Assembly (NCBI GenBank): GCA_000431535.1
Contig: HF991811.1
Coordinates: 1-64,000 of the forward strand
Direction of reading: 5' to 3'
Origin: Clostridium sp. CAG:678
Lineage (GTDB): Bacteria; Bacillota; Clostridia; Oscillospirales; Acutalibacteraceae
Length of the DNA stretch: 64,000 nucleotides
Shown here one piece after another: positions 1 through 7,902 of this stretch. Position numbers and translations under genes: made by a program. The notes under the pieces were generated by a model. The model ran no database searches and was not told the origin of the DNA. It saw nothing but the letters and a program-made list of their open reading frames with translations. How positions within the stretch are numbered: position 1 is the stretch's first letter; the number at the start of each line of letters is the position of its first letter.

Positions 1-27
1 GGTTCAGCCGACTTTATCGACAGTCTG
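1..27. repeat. 27-bp dispersed element, copy 1
   Basis: This 27-base stretch begins GGTTCAGCCGACTTTATCGA and is identical to the reverse complement of 11259-11285. It sits next to a GC-rich hairpin, as the second copy does, and contains an imperfect stem (CAGCCGA / TCGACAG around a CTTTA loop). A diverged relative with a perfect stem lies at 12462-12480. It may be the 3' untranslated region of a plus-strand gene ending before the window. Confidence 0.7.
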
Positions 28-28
28 A

Positions 29-48
29 CGCCCGGGTGGTCCCGGGCG
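29..48. terminator. GC-rich hairpin, possible terminator
   Basis: An 8-bp perfect stem CGCCCGGG / CCCGGGCG closes a TGGT loop. There is no clear T-run on either side, so termination is uncertain. It lies downstream of the minus-strand sugar symporter and beside the dispersed 27-bp element. Confidence 0.45.
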
Positions 49-90
49 GAATGCCTGTGCATTATATCTGTTTTACCAGTAAATGCGGAT

Positions 91-1557
91 TCAGTTTTGA
101 CCGGAACGCCTGTCTGCCAGCGCTTTGGAGATCTCCGCTTTCTTTTTGCCGACGATATTGTATTTAAACATCGGAATCGTGGAAAGCAGGGCGAGAATGC
201 CGGGCATAACCGTATAGGCAAAGAAAACAATATCCTTGGTTTTGGTGCTGAAACCGGAAACCGTGCCGGCAGTGATCTGCGCAACCGTATCCGAATAGCC
301 GGAAAACTGAATGAACACCAGACCGAGCGCCGTGCCGAGCGCAAGGCAGACTTTAATGGTAAGGGTCAGCACAGAATAGGCCGCGCCCTCCATTCTTTTG
401 CCGGTTTCGTATTCATAATAGTCCACACAATCTGCGGTCATGATCATCGGCATAAGCGTTACTGCCGCAAACTGAAGGCCGATCAGGAAAAGCGTGATGT
501 AAAACAAAACGGTAAGCACCATATTATCCGGATGGAGGAACCAGAAATGGCCTACCACAAACGATAGAACAGAAACACCAAAGCCGTAGAAAGACAGCAG
601 AAGATAAACATTTCTCTCCCCCATCTTTTTGATGAGCAGCGGGCAGATCGCCATGCTGATCATGGAGCCGACTGCGGTTACGATGCCCAAAACGGCAACC
701 AGATTCTGCGAACCGAGCAGAACATTTGCCGCCTGCACCTGAATACCCATTGCCATCTGCCTGCCAAAACCGAGAAAATAGGAAAGGATCACCAGCAGGA
801 ACGGCTTGTTGTTTTTCAGAGCGGACAGCATATCCTTAAATGTTGTTTTTTCGCCGGAAACATACGGTACACGTTCCTTATTGAGCATGGGGATCAGCGC
901 AAAAAGCAAGCAGCCGAGCACTGCGGTGAGCACTGCCGTCCAGAAATATTCCGTAGAGATCATGGGTGTATCCGTTTCTCCGGAGGAGACGAACACCTTG
1001 GAGCCGCCGGGGATGATCAGGCATACCACCGGAACGATTACAACGCAGGCGGAAAATCCGATCTGTTTAAAGGTGTTGGAAATGGAAACCACATTGGTGC
1101 GTTCCGTTGGGTTCGGGGTCAGCACGGAAGCGATACCCTGGGACGGCACATCGCCCAAGGTCATGGCAAGGCTCCATATCAGGTAGGTTACAAAGATCCA
1201 TACATAGACCGCGATCTTATTTTCTTTAAAAGGAACGTTTAGGAAGACCACTGCCGTCATAGCCAAGAGCGGCAGAAGCGAATAGAGGATCATGGATTTG
1301 AATTTGCCGCGTTTGCTTTTTGAGCGGTCTATCAGATTGCCAACAACGGGGTCAAAGACTGCCGAAACGATCTTGGCAACCAAAATCAGCACACCCACCA
1401 CCGCGATATCCGCGCCGAGAACGGAGGCGTCAAATTCCGCCTGATAGGAATTAAGAAGGCCAACGATTGCCTGAAACCCGAAAAGGCCAAGCGAATAGGC
1501 AAGCACTTCTTTAAATTTCATATGTTTTTGCGTTGTAACATCGGTATTTACGCTCAT
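91..1557 (-). CDS. GPH-family (MFS) sugar:cation symporter
   Basis: A 488-residue polytopic membrane protein of about 12 hydrophobic segments, the usual size for glycoside-pentoside-hexuronide:cation symporters (YicJ/MelB-like). Supporting features are the N-terminal KFKEVLAYSLGLFGFQ block, the loop motif DRSKSKRGKFK after the second membrane segment (the family's variant of the MFS motif), and DCVDYYEYETGKRMEGAAYS in the second half. It would import a sugar or glycoside with Na+ or H+. An AAGGAGA ribosome site precedes the start. The neighbour is a dehydrogenase rather than a glycosidase, so the substrate cannot be named. The family assignment is firm. Confidence 0.85.
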   Translation of the reverse strand: MSVNTDVTTQKHMKFKEVLAYSLGLFGFQAIVGLLNSYQAEFDASVLGADIAVVGVLILVAKIVSAVFDPVVGNLIDRSKSKRGKFKSMILYSLLPLLAMTAVVFLNVPFKENKIAVYVWIFVTYLIWSLAMTLGDVPSQGIASVLTPNPTERTNVVSISNTFKQIGFSACVVIVPVVCLIIPGGSKVFVSSGETDTPMISTEYFWTAVLTAVLGCLLFALIPMLNKERVPYVSGEKTTFKDMLSALKNNKPFLLVILSYFLGFGRQMAMGIQVQAANVLLGSQNLVAVLGIVTAVGSMISMAICPLLIKKMGERNVYLLLSFYGFGVSVLSFVVGHFWFLHPDNMVLTVLFYITLFLIGLQFAAVTLMPMIMTADCVDYYEYETGKRMEGAAYSVLTLTIKVCLALGTALGLVFIQFSGYSDTVAQITAGTVSGFSTKTKDIVFFAYTVMPGILALLSTIPMFKYNIVGKKKAEISKALADRRSGQN

Positions 1558-1603
1558 AAGATTCTCCTTTTACAATAACATGTTCTGCCAAAAAGACAAA
1601 AGG

Positions 1604-1633
1604 GCGAAATAATGCCGTGCCGCATTATTTCGC
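1604..1633 (-). terminator. Terminator of the SDR gene
   Basis: A perfect 12-bp stem GCGAAATAATGC / GCATTATTTCGC is followed, on the minus strand, by a T-rich tract. It separates the dehydrogenase gene from the symporter gene. Confidence 0.85.
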
Positions 1634-1651
1634 TCCTTTGCAATAAATAAC

Positions 1652-2485
1652 TCAGTCTTTAAACACTTCGCTGAACAGATCGATATCCGCCGCTTTCATC
1701 ACTGCGCTGAAAAGGCGGGATCCGTTTACCGGCAGAAGTTTGCCGAAGATATTCATGGCATGCGCATCCACGCCGTGGATCTGAAGCGCCTGCTTATGCT
1801 CTATGCCAAACATGATCAGTTTAACCATAAGATCACAATCCGTGGAGATCATATTGATCACTTTCTGACCCTTGTCGCCGTCATTCTTCTGATCACGGAA
1901 AATATCCGTTTTTGTAAAGCCGGGGCAAACAAGGCCTACATATACTTTGCCTCTGAACTCTTCCCTGAGGGATTCGGTAAAGCCTTTCAGAGCAGCTTTG
2001 GATGCAGAATACATACTTGTGCCTGCAAGGCTCATGAGCGCAGCGGAGGAATCTATGTTGATGATTCCGGGATCACTGCTCTTCATCAGCATCGGCAAAA
2101 GCGCCTTAATGGAATAAACGCAGGAATAAAAGTTGATATTGATAGCTTTTTCAATCTCATCCATATCATAGCGGTCAAACCGCTTGAACTTCGGCAGGAT
2201 GCCGGCATTGTTCACCAAAACATCCACCTGAATATTCTGTTTCTCCAGCTCTGCGGCAAGATCAACCCAATTCTCGTTTTTTGAAACGTCAAACAGTTTA
2301 TAGGAAAACTGCTCGGCATAACTTGGGCCGAGTTCTTCAATAAACTTCAGCATTTTCGGTTCGCTTCTTGCAATACCGATAACGCGGCAACCGTGCTTTT
2401 TGATCAGTGTTGCGGCTATGCCCGCGCCCATACCGCCGGACGCGCCGGTAACGATACAGGTTTTTCCGTCAAGCCAGTTAGACAT
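1652..2485 (-). CDS. Short-chain dehydrogenase/reductase (SDR)
   Basis: A 277-residue classical SDR with the N-terminal nucleotide-binding glycines TGASGGMGAGIA (about residues 13-24), the NNAG motif near residue 92, and the active-site Tyr-Lys as YSASKAALKGF near residue 160, preceded by the catalytic-Ser region IDSSAALMS. It would catalyse NAD(P)-dependent oxidation or reduction of an unknown alcohol or ketone. The C-terminal 60 residues are longer than in minimal SDRs and may reach the membrane. A GGAGGG ribosome site and its own promoter precede it, and a strong terminator follows, so it is probably monocistronic. Substrate unknown. Confidence 0.85.
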   Translation of the reverse strand: MSNWLDGKTCIVTGASGGMGAGIAATLIKKHGCRVIGIARSEPKMLKFIEELGPSYAEQFSYKLFDVSKNENWVDLAAELEKQNIQVDVLVNNAGILPKFKRFDRYDMDEIEKAININFYSCVYSIKALLPMLMKSSDPGIINIDSSAALMSLAGTSMYSASKAALKGFTESLREEFRGKVYVGLVCPGFTKTDIFRDQKNDGDKGQKVINMISTDCDLMVKLIMFGIEHKQALQIHGVDAHAMNIFGKLLPVNGSRLFSAVMKAADIDLFSEVFKD

Positions 2486-2526
2486 AATTTAGACCCTCCG
2501 TAAAATAAGGAATGATTATGTTTTTT

Positions 2527-2555
2527 ATTATACTAAATTCCGGAAAAATTTACAA
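2527..2555 (-). promoter_or_regulatory. Sigma-70-type promoter of the SDR gene
   Basis: On the minus strand TTGTAA and TATAAT are separated by 17 bp, about 40 bp upstream of the SDR start codon. Confidence 0.6.
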
Positions 2556-2598
2556 GGATAAATAAAAATTTATCAATATATTTTTCACGCAGCAAGGC

Positions 2599-3159
2599 TC
2601 ACATCCGGATATGCTTTGCAAGTTTTGAGCAGATCACAGAGGCGGCGGCAATCTTAACCAGATCCGGAAGAATAAAAGGCACTACGCAAGACATGAGCGC
2701 TGCACCAAGCGTAGCCGGCGACCCGCTGTTTGCAGACCAAACCATAAACCAAGCCGTTCCGAAAGCATAACACACAGCCACGCCGAGGATCATGGAAAAA
2801 ATATATACGCCGATCTTTCTGCCAAACTGTTTTACGGCGCCGCCAACGATCAGAGCGGTAAAAATAAAGCCCACAATATAGCCGCCTGTAATTCCGAACA
2901 ATACGCCCGGCCCTGCGCCGAAATTGGAAAACACGGGCACGCCGATCAGACCCAAAAGAATATATACGATCACAGTGAGCAAACCGTTTTTTAATCCAAG
3001 CAGACCGGCAGCGGCGCACACTGCAAAAGTCTGGAGTGTGATGGGCACGGCAAGCGGGATCTGGATCCACGAACAAACAGCAATAACAGCGGCAAAAATG
3101 CCTATATATACCACATCTGTTGTTTTAAATCTTTTTTTGTTTTCTCTTTTAGAATTCAT
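2599..3159 (-). CDS. bioY: BioY biotin transporter (ECF S component)
   Basis: A 186-residue integral membrane protein with six hydrophobic segments and typical BioY sequence: ICSWIQIPLAVPITLQTFAV near the N-terminus and GPGVLFGITGGYIVGF in the middle. It binds biotin and works with the energy-coupling factor module or alone; no ECF ATPase is in the window. An in-frame ATG lies 7 codons upstream, but the AGAGG ribosome site fits this start. Control is visible: a BirA-type palindrome overlaps the -35 element of a consensus promoter upstream. No biotin synthesis gene is nearby, so the cell may rely on salvage. Confidence 0.92.
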   Translation of the reverse strand: MNSKRENKKRFKTTDVVYIGIFAAVIAVCSWIQIPLAVPITLQTFAVCAAAGLLGLKNGLLTVIVYILLGLIGVPVFSNFGAGPGVLFGITGGYIVGFIFTALIVGGAVKQFGRKIGVYIFSMILGVAVCYAFGTAWFMVWSANSGSPATLGAALMSCVVPFILPDLVKIAAASVICSKLAKHIRM

Positions 3160-3218
3160 AGTATGGAACCTCTTTTGCATATCGATTGATGTGGCTGCGC
3201 CTTCTTTTTACTTTATGG

Positions 3219-3247
3219 ATTATACTGCGAAAGAACATAATTGTCAA
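3219..3247 (-). promoter_or_regulatory. Promoter of bioY
   Basis: Minus-strand TTGACA and TATAAT (plus-strand TGTCAA at 3242-3247 and ATTATA at 3219-3224) with exactly 17 bp between them. The -35 hexamer lies within one half-site of the BirA operator. Confidence 0.8.
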
Positions 3248-3275
3248 CCTAATTTAAGATTTTAGGTTTACAATT
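3239..3275. promoter_or_regulatory. BirA (biotin repressor) operator
   Basis: The inverted repeat TTGTCAACC-N15-GGTTTACAA, flanked by AA and TT, fits the known BirA site pattern of Firmicutes (TTGTNAACC and its complement, about 15 bp apart). It covers the -35 of the bioY promoter, so biotinoyl-AMP-bound BirA would block transcription. Confidence 0.85.
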
Positions 3276-3371
3276 ATAAAATGTTCATATACAAAACATT
3301 GAATAAAAAAGCAAATTATGGTACTATAAATGTAATCGAACCGCACCACGTCTCCGGAGGTAACAGATCAA

Positions 3372-4928
3372 ATGGCAGGAAAAAGGAAAAAATCGATTCC
3401 GCAGAAAACCAGAGATTTTAAGATAAATACAAGGATCATCATCACCTCTGTGCTTGCGATCGTGATACCGATTCTTATTCTTGCCATTGCGGCATGTATC
3501 TTTGTGTTCACTTCAATGGACAGATATGATTTTACTTCCGTAAACACGGAAAGTTACAATGTTGTAAACCAGATCCAGTGGAGCCAAACGGTCAACAACA
3601 TTGCCGCTGTACTTGCCGGAGATGATGAGGAAAGCGAAAAGCTTGAAAAAATAAAAGAAACGGCGGACAGACTGGAAGCATTCGGCTCCATCCTTTACAT
3701 AGAAAGAAATTCCGAGCTGTACTATTCTACAACCGATTCGGATCTTGCGCTGAAAGAAGCAAATGAGATTGCGCCGATCAATAAAAACGTGAACTCCTAT
3801 TATTACGGCGAATCCGGCATTGTTATTGTGAATACGGCAACGGATCACGATTTAAACTACACGATCATCGCGGCAAACAACAACTACAGCGAGCAGGATA
3901 ACGGCGCCGGCTATGCCTCCCAGCACATTTTGGCAAGCCTTACCAATAACGCAACGGTGGTTATGGGCGTCTGTGTTTTTACCTTTGTTGCGGCAATCAT
4001 CGTGATCTCCCTTATAACATCAAAAACAATCATAGGCCCGATTGAAAAAATAACCGAAGGGGCAAACGAAATTGCAAAAGGCAATCTGGATTATGAGATC
4101 GATTACCAATCCGCCAACGAACTGGGGCAGTTGACCCGCAGTTTCAACGATATGCGGCTGCGCGTGAAGGAATCCATAGAAAGCAAAAACAGAGCCGATC
4201 AGCAGCAAAAAGAAATGATTGCCGGCATTGCGCACGATCTTCGCACGCCGCTTACCTCCATAAAAGGATATCTGGAAGGGATCAGGGACGGCGTTGCGGA
4301 CACACCTGAAAAGCAAAAAAGATATCTGGAAACGATCTATGACTCCGCCGTTTCCATGGAAAAAATGCTCAACGACCTGCTTACGCTTTCCAAGCTGGAA
4401 CTCGGGAACATTACGCTGAACCAAGAAAAGGTTAAGATATCCGATTTTACTTCTTTTGCATATGAAATAGGTGAAGAACTGAAAAAAAGCGATTTTGAAT
4501 TTACGATCAAAAACAATACGAAAACGGATCCTGTGCTTTTGATCGATACGGACAGATTTGCCCGCGTGGTGGACAATATTATTTCAAACAGCATAAAATA
4601 CAGGCGCAAAAGCGTTCGCGGCAAAATAGAGTTGATCATTTCCGAATATGACCACTCTGTTATTTTTGAGATCGCGGACAACGGAATGGGTGTAGATAAA
4701 GAGAGCCTAACGCGTATATTTGACACGCTCTACCGGGCGGACAAAGCCAGATCAAACGTCAGCGACGGCAGCGGGCTCGGGCTTGCGGTTTGCAGGCAGA
4801 TCGTGGAACTGCACGGCGGCATGATCTGGGCGCAGACAAACGCAGAGAACGGACTTTCTATCTTTATATCACTGCCAAAAACGGAAGAACCGGAGGAAGA
4901 TAAAAATGAAAAAAATTCTGATCATTGA
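3372..4928 (+). CDS. Two-component sensor histidine kinase
   Basis: A 518-residue membrane sensor. Order of parts: a TM segment at about residues 21-44, an extracytoplasmic sensor region of about 150 residues, a second TM near 195-218, HAMP (GPIEKITEGANEIAKGNLDY), HisKA with phospho-acceptor His288 in GIAHDLRTPLTSIKGY, and HATPase with N-box DNIISNSIKY, G1 DNGMGVD and G2 GSGLGLAV. A GGAGG ribosome site precedes the start. Its 3' end overlaps the response-regulator gene by 23 bp, so the two form one unit. The signal is unknown; the architecture resembles envelope-stress or antibiotic sensors of Firmicutes. Confidence 0.92.
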   Translation: MAGKRKKSIPQKTRDFKINTRIIITSVLAIVIPILILAIAACIFVFTSMDRYDFTSVNTESYNVVNQIQWSQTVNNIAAVLAGDDEESEKLEKIKETADRLEAFGSILYIERNSELYYSTTDSDLALKEANEIAPINKNVNSYYYGESGIVIVNTATDHDLNYTIIAANNNYSEQDNGAGYASQHILASLTNNATVVMGVCVFTFVAAIIVISLITSKTIIGPIEKITEGANEIAKGNLDYEIDYQSANELGQLTRSFNDMRLRVKESIESKNRADQQQKEMIAGIAHDLRTPLTSIKGYLEGIRDGVADTPEKQKRYLETIYDSAVSMEKMLNDLLTLSKLELGNITLNQEKVKISDFTSFAYEIGEELKKSDFEFTIKNNTKTDPVLLIDTDRFARVVDNIISNSIKYRRKSVRGKIELIISEYDHSVIFEIADNGMGVDKESLTRIFDTLYRADKARSNVSDGSGLGLAVCRQIVELHGGMIWAQTNAENGLSIFISLPKTEEPEEDKNEKNSDH

Positions 4929-5598
4929 GGATGACGCCAACATCTGCACGCTGGAAAAGGATTATCTTGAGGCAAACGGATTTGAAGTATCCACCGCGGC
5001 GGACGGGAATAACGGTTTGGAAACCGCTTTAAGCGGAAATTTTGACCTGATTTTGCTGGATATTATGCTGCCCGGCATGGACGGCATGGAAGTATGCAAA
5101 GCCATAAGGAAAAAGAAAGACATACCGATACTGATGGTGAGCGCCAAAAAAGAGGATCTGGATAAGATTACGGGGCTGGGTTACGGCGCGGACGACTACA
5201 TAGTAAAGCCGTTTTCTCCCAAAGAACTTGTGGCGAGGGTGATTGCGCATATCAGCAGATATGAACGGCTGACCGCAAAAAACGAAAACAGCGACGCCAA
5301 AACCATTGAAACAGACGGGCTGAAATTGGACGGCAGAGCACGCCGGGCATTTGTAACCGGAAAGGAACTGACGCTGACCAACAAGGAATTTGACCTGCTC
5401 TATTTTCTTGCCTCCAGCCCGGACACCGTTTACAGCAAAGAAGAACTGTTCAGCAAGATCTGGAATTATGATTCGATCGGCGAGACCTCCACGATCACCG
5501 TGCATGTAAACAGAATCAGAGATAAGATTAAAGAAGTGGATCCCTCCATGGATTTCATCCACACGGTTTGGGGAAAAGGATACAGATTCAATAAATAA
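4906..5598 (+). CDS. OmpR/PhoB-family response regulator
   Basis: A 230-residue regulator: receiver domain (residues 1-115) with acidic pocket IEDDAN, phospho-acceptor Asp52 in LLDIMLPGMDG, the conserved switch Thr/Ser region LMVSAKK and Lys in VKPFSPKEL, followed by a winged-helix DNA-binding domain (TNKEFDLLYFLA, ITVHVNRIRDKI, VWGKGYRF). It is phosphorylated by the kinase encoded immediately upstream, which its start overlaps. No membrane or transport target gene follows directly, so its regulon cannot be read from context. Confidence 0.93.
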   Translation: MKKILIIEDDANICTLEKDYLEANGFEVSTAADGNNGLETALSGNFDLILLDIMLPGMDGMEVCKAIRKKKDIPILMVSAKKEDLDKITGLGYGADDYIVKPFSPKELVARVIAHISRYERLTAKNENSDAKTIETDGLKLDGRARRAFVTGKELTLTNKEFDLLYFLASSPDTVYSKEELFSKIWNYDSIGETSTITVHVNRIRDKIKEVDPSMDFIHTVWGKGYRFNK

Positions 5599-5612
5599 AG
5601 ACAGATTAACAA

Positions 5613-5652
5613 AAAAGGCGCTGGCGTAGTTCAAACTACGGCAACGCCTTTT
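5613..5652. terminator. Bidirectional terminator
   Basis: Nested stems AAAAGGCG / CGCCTTTT and CGTAGT / ACTACG. It serves the two-component operon on the plus strand and overlaps the last codon of the convergent XRE gene. Confidence 0.8.
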
Positions 5653-5857
5653 ATTTTATATATTTTCTGATGTCTGTTCTTTCAAGCAGATAATCAACTG
5701 AGACATTAAAATAATCCGCTATTTTTATTAACATATCATAGCCTGCTTCTCTTTCGCCGTTTTCATATCTGCTAATAGTATTTTGATTCACGCAAAGATC
5801 CATTGCAAGTTTAACTTGCGATATACCCTTTTCTTTTCTCAATTCCTTTAATCTCAT
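5651..5857 (-). CDS. Small XRE-family HTH regulator
   Basis: A 68-residue protein that is almost entirely one Cro/CI-type helix-turn-helix domain (LRKEKGISQVKLAMDLCVNQ, then NTISRYENGEREAG). An AAGGGGA site precedes the start. A 12-bp-arm palindrome upstream, between it and the divergent unknown gene pair, is its probable operator, implying autoregulation and control of the two divergent genes. The segment is more AT-rich than its flanks, consistent with acquired DNA. Confidence 0.85.
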   Translation of the reverse strand: MRLKELRKEKGISQVKLAMDLCVNQNTISRYENGEREAGYDMLIKIADYFNVSVDYLLERTDIRKYIK

Positions 5858-5877
5858 AAAATCCCCTTGACATTAAT

Positions 5878-5916
5878 ATACCAAAATGGTATTATTGTAA
5901 TATCCCATTTTGGTAT
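5878..5916. promoter_or_regulatory. Probable XRE operator
   Basis: A perfect inverted repeat, ATACCAAAATGG at 5878-5889 and CCATTTTGGTAT at 5905-5916, separated by 15 bp. It lies just upstream of the XRE gene and in the divergent intergenic region. Confidence 0.7.
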
Positions 5917-5988
5917 ATTTGAGCGAATTTTATAGGTAAACACTTAAATCTTATAAAAATCATGTGTAGAGAATAAAGGAGAATTAGT

Positions 5989-6417
5989 ATGGGTATATTC
6001 AACAAACTGAAAAACCTTCTTGAACAGGAAAAAGTAACGGAAATAGAGAAAATGGATTTTAAAAGATGCGACAGCTTTGGAGGAAAGTATATCCAAAATT
6101 TTGCCGACAAAAGTTTCCCGCTATGCCCGTTTTGCAAATCAAACCCTGCATGGGAGATACACATTGCAAATATATCTGTAGAATTATTCCCTCTTGAAAA
6201 AGTAAAATCTTTATATCACATGAGATGTCAAAACTGCTCCGCAATTATTCATGTCGAAAACTTACGTAATCCCGGAATAGATATTCCTGAGTTTATTTTA
6301 AATCCAAATCCGAAAAGCTGCGCAAAAAATGTAATAGTTGACTATTGCGGAAATCAAAATAAAGTTGCCGATATAACCGGAAAAGAGCTCACGATAAAAG
6401 AATTAAACGAAATTTGA
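5989..6417 (+). CDS. Unknown protein with zinc-ribbon-like cysteines
   Basis: A 142-residue protein I do not recognise. Two cysteine pairs, CPFC near residue 46 and CQNC near residue 77, with a further Cys-rich tail (SCAKN, DYCGN), suggest a zinc ribbon. The N-terminus MGIFNKLKNLLEQEK is amphipathic. A GGAG ribosome site precedes the start. The next gene begins 9 bp after its stop, so the two are co-transcribed, divergent from the XRE repressor across a palindromic operator. No transmembrane segment. Function unknown. Confidence 0.7.
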   Translation: MGIFNKLKNLLEQEKVTEIEKMDFKRCDSFGGKYIQNFADKSFPLCPFCKSNPAWEIHIANISVELFPLEKVKSLYHMRCQNCSAIIHVENLRNPGIDIPEFILNPNPKSCAKNVIVDYCGNQNKVADITGKELTIKELNEI

Positions 6418-6426
6418 GGTAAATTT

Positions 6427-7041
6427 ATGGACGATAACTTAAACTTAGCAAATGATTTAAACCCAATTGAAGCACACTACATTAACGATGAAGAGAATCC
6501 AACTGAACCCAAACAAGCGGATAAATCATTTATTGAACAAAAAACAAAAAAACTTAAGACAACAAAAGCAGTTATCATTATAATATGTATACTGACTTTA
6601 ATTTTCAGTTGCTACCAAGCATATACTTCGTATAATAATGCTGAATATTACAAAGAACAGGCAGTCTACTTTCAGCAATTAAGAAATAATGCCAGTAAAT
6701 TATTAGGAGAATATGAAGACCTTATTTTTGAGTTAAGCGGAATTTACGGCAGTTATTTATATTCAGAATACAGTTATTATGAAGATTTATATTATGAATA
6801 CAACAATTACTGCACAAAGTTTAATGATTTGAGCGATAAATACACCATCTTTAGCATAGTATATTCAATTGCAGCAGCTTTAAGTATAATAGTTCCGCTT
6901 ATAGTATCAAAAAAAATCAACAAAGAACTTGACGACTTAAATAATTCATGCAACTCGGCAACCAGAAGTATGTATCCTTTAGAATTACCTAATGAACTTG
7001 CAGACAGTAATTCCACGCCACAAGCAGATGAGCAAAAATAG
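6427..7041 (+). CDS. Unknown membrane protein, two TM segments with a coiled coil
   Basis: A 204-residue protein of unknown function. It has a polar N-terminus (about 45 residues), a hydrophobic segment AVIIIICILTLIFSCYQAY near 50-68, a Tyr/Glu-rich stretch of about 70 residues likely to form a helical hairpin outside the membrane (YEDLYYEYNNYC), a second segment near 140-162, and a polar tail. An AGG ribosome site lies before the start and only 9 bp separate it from the preceding zinc-ribbon-like gene. The pair may be a small stress or phage-response cassette, but nothing in sequence proves that. Confidence 0.65.
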   Translation: MDDNLNLANDLNPIEAHYINDEENPTEPKQADKSFIEQKTKKLKTTKAVIIIICILTLIFSCYQAYTSYNNAEYYKEQAVYFQQLRNNASKLLGEYEDLIFELSGIYGSYLYSEYSYYEDLYYEYNNYCTKFNDLSDKYTIFSIVYSIAAALSIIVPLIVSKKINKELDDLNNSCNSATRSMYPLELPNELADSNSTPQADEQK

Positions 7042-7069
7042 AAAGCCAACCAAAATATGCGCAAAAAAG

Positions 7070-7092
7070 CCGCCCGGTGATTTGCCGGGCGG
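7070..7092. terminator. Bidirectional terminator
   Basis: An 8-bp stem CCGCCCGG / CCGGGCGG, flanked by AAAAAA on the left and by a T-rich stretch on the right. It serves the convergent unknown gene and the ABC importer operon. Confidence 0.85.
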
Positions 7093-7104
7093 TCAATTTT
7101 TATC

Positions 7105-7902
7105 TTATTCTGAAAGTATCATTCTGTCATTATCCAGTTCCTCGCCGCTGGTGGTCTTGAATTTTTCAAGCAGATCGGCTGTAGTAAGGTTCTTTTTTTC
7201 CTCGCCGGAAACATCATAAATGATCTTGCCTTCGTTCATCATGATCAGCCGGTTACCGATGGCAATGGCATCTTTCATATTATGGGTGATCATGATTGTG
7301 GTCAGATTGTGCTCTGAAACGATTTTTGTGGTCAGTTCAAGCACCTTATGCGCCGTTTTGGGATCCAGCGCCGCCGTATGCTCATCCAAAAGCAGCACTT
7401 TCGGCTTTTTCAGCGTTGCCATAAGCAGGGTAATTGCTTGGCGCTGACCGCCTGAAAGCAGACCCACTTTGGAGGTAAGGCGCGTTTCCAGCCCCAGATC
7501 CAGCGAACTTAAAATCTCTTTATAATGCTCTTTTTCTTTTTTGGTTACGCCGGGGGCAAGCGTTCTGAATTTGCCGCGGCGAGAGGCAAGCGCAAGGTTC
7601 TCCACGATCTGCATATCAGCGGCAGTACCCGTCATAGGATCCTGAAAGACCCTGCCGAGGTATTTTGCCCTTTTGTGCTCCGGCAGTTTCGTAACGTCCT
7701 TTCCGTCTATCAAAATAGAACCGCTGTCCACCGGATAAACGCCTGCGATCATATTGAGCAGGGTGGATTTACCTGCGCCGTTTCCGCCAATAACGGTTAC
7801 AAAATCGCCTTCATTCAGCACAAGATCAATGCCGTTCAAAGCATGTTTTTCATTAACGGTGCCGGGATTGAATGTTTTATAAACGCCTTTAATCTCAAGC
7901 AT
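7105..7902 (-). CDS. ABC importer ATPase (TrpZ-like family)
   Basis: A 265-residue ATPase with Walker A GGNGAGKSTLL, Q-loop VFQDPMTG, signature LSGGQRQAITLLMA and Walker B LLLDEHTAALD. It powers the permease and lipoprotein encoded upstream. The ATG at 7902 is preferred over an in-frame GTG because GGAGGTG is correctly spaced from it; it overlaps the permease gene by 8 bp. The subunits match the ABC_sub_bind/TrpXYZ-type importers of Firmicutes; the substrate may be an amino acid, possibly aromatic given the DAHP synthase next door, but this is inference. Confidence 0.88.
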   Translation of the reverse strand: MLEIKGVYKTFNPGTVNEKHALNGIDLVLNEGDFVTVIGGNGAGKSTLLNMIAGVYPVDSGSILIDGKDVTKLPEHKRAKYLGRVFQDPMTGTAADMQIVENLALASRRGKFRTLAPGVTKKEKEHYKEILSSLDLGLETRLTSKVGLLSGGQRQAITLLMATLKKPKVLLLDEHTAALDPKTAHKVLELTTKIVSEHNLTTIMITHNMKDAIAIGNRLIMMNEGKIIYDVSGEEKKNLTTADLLEKFKTTSGEELDNDRMILSE

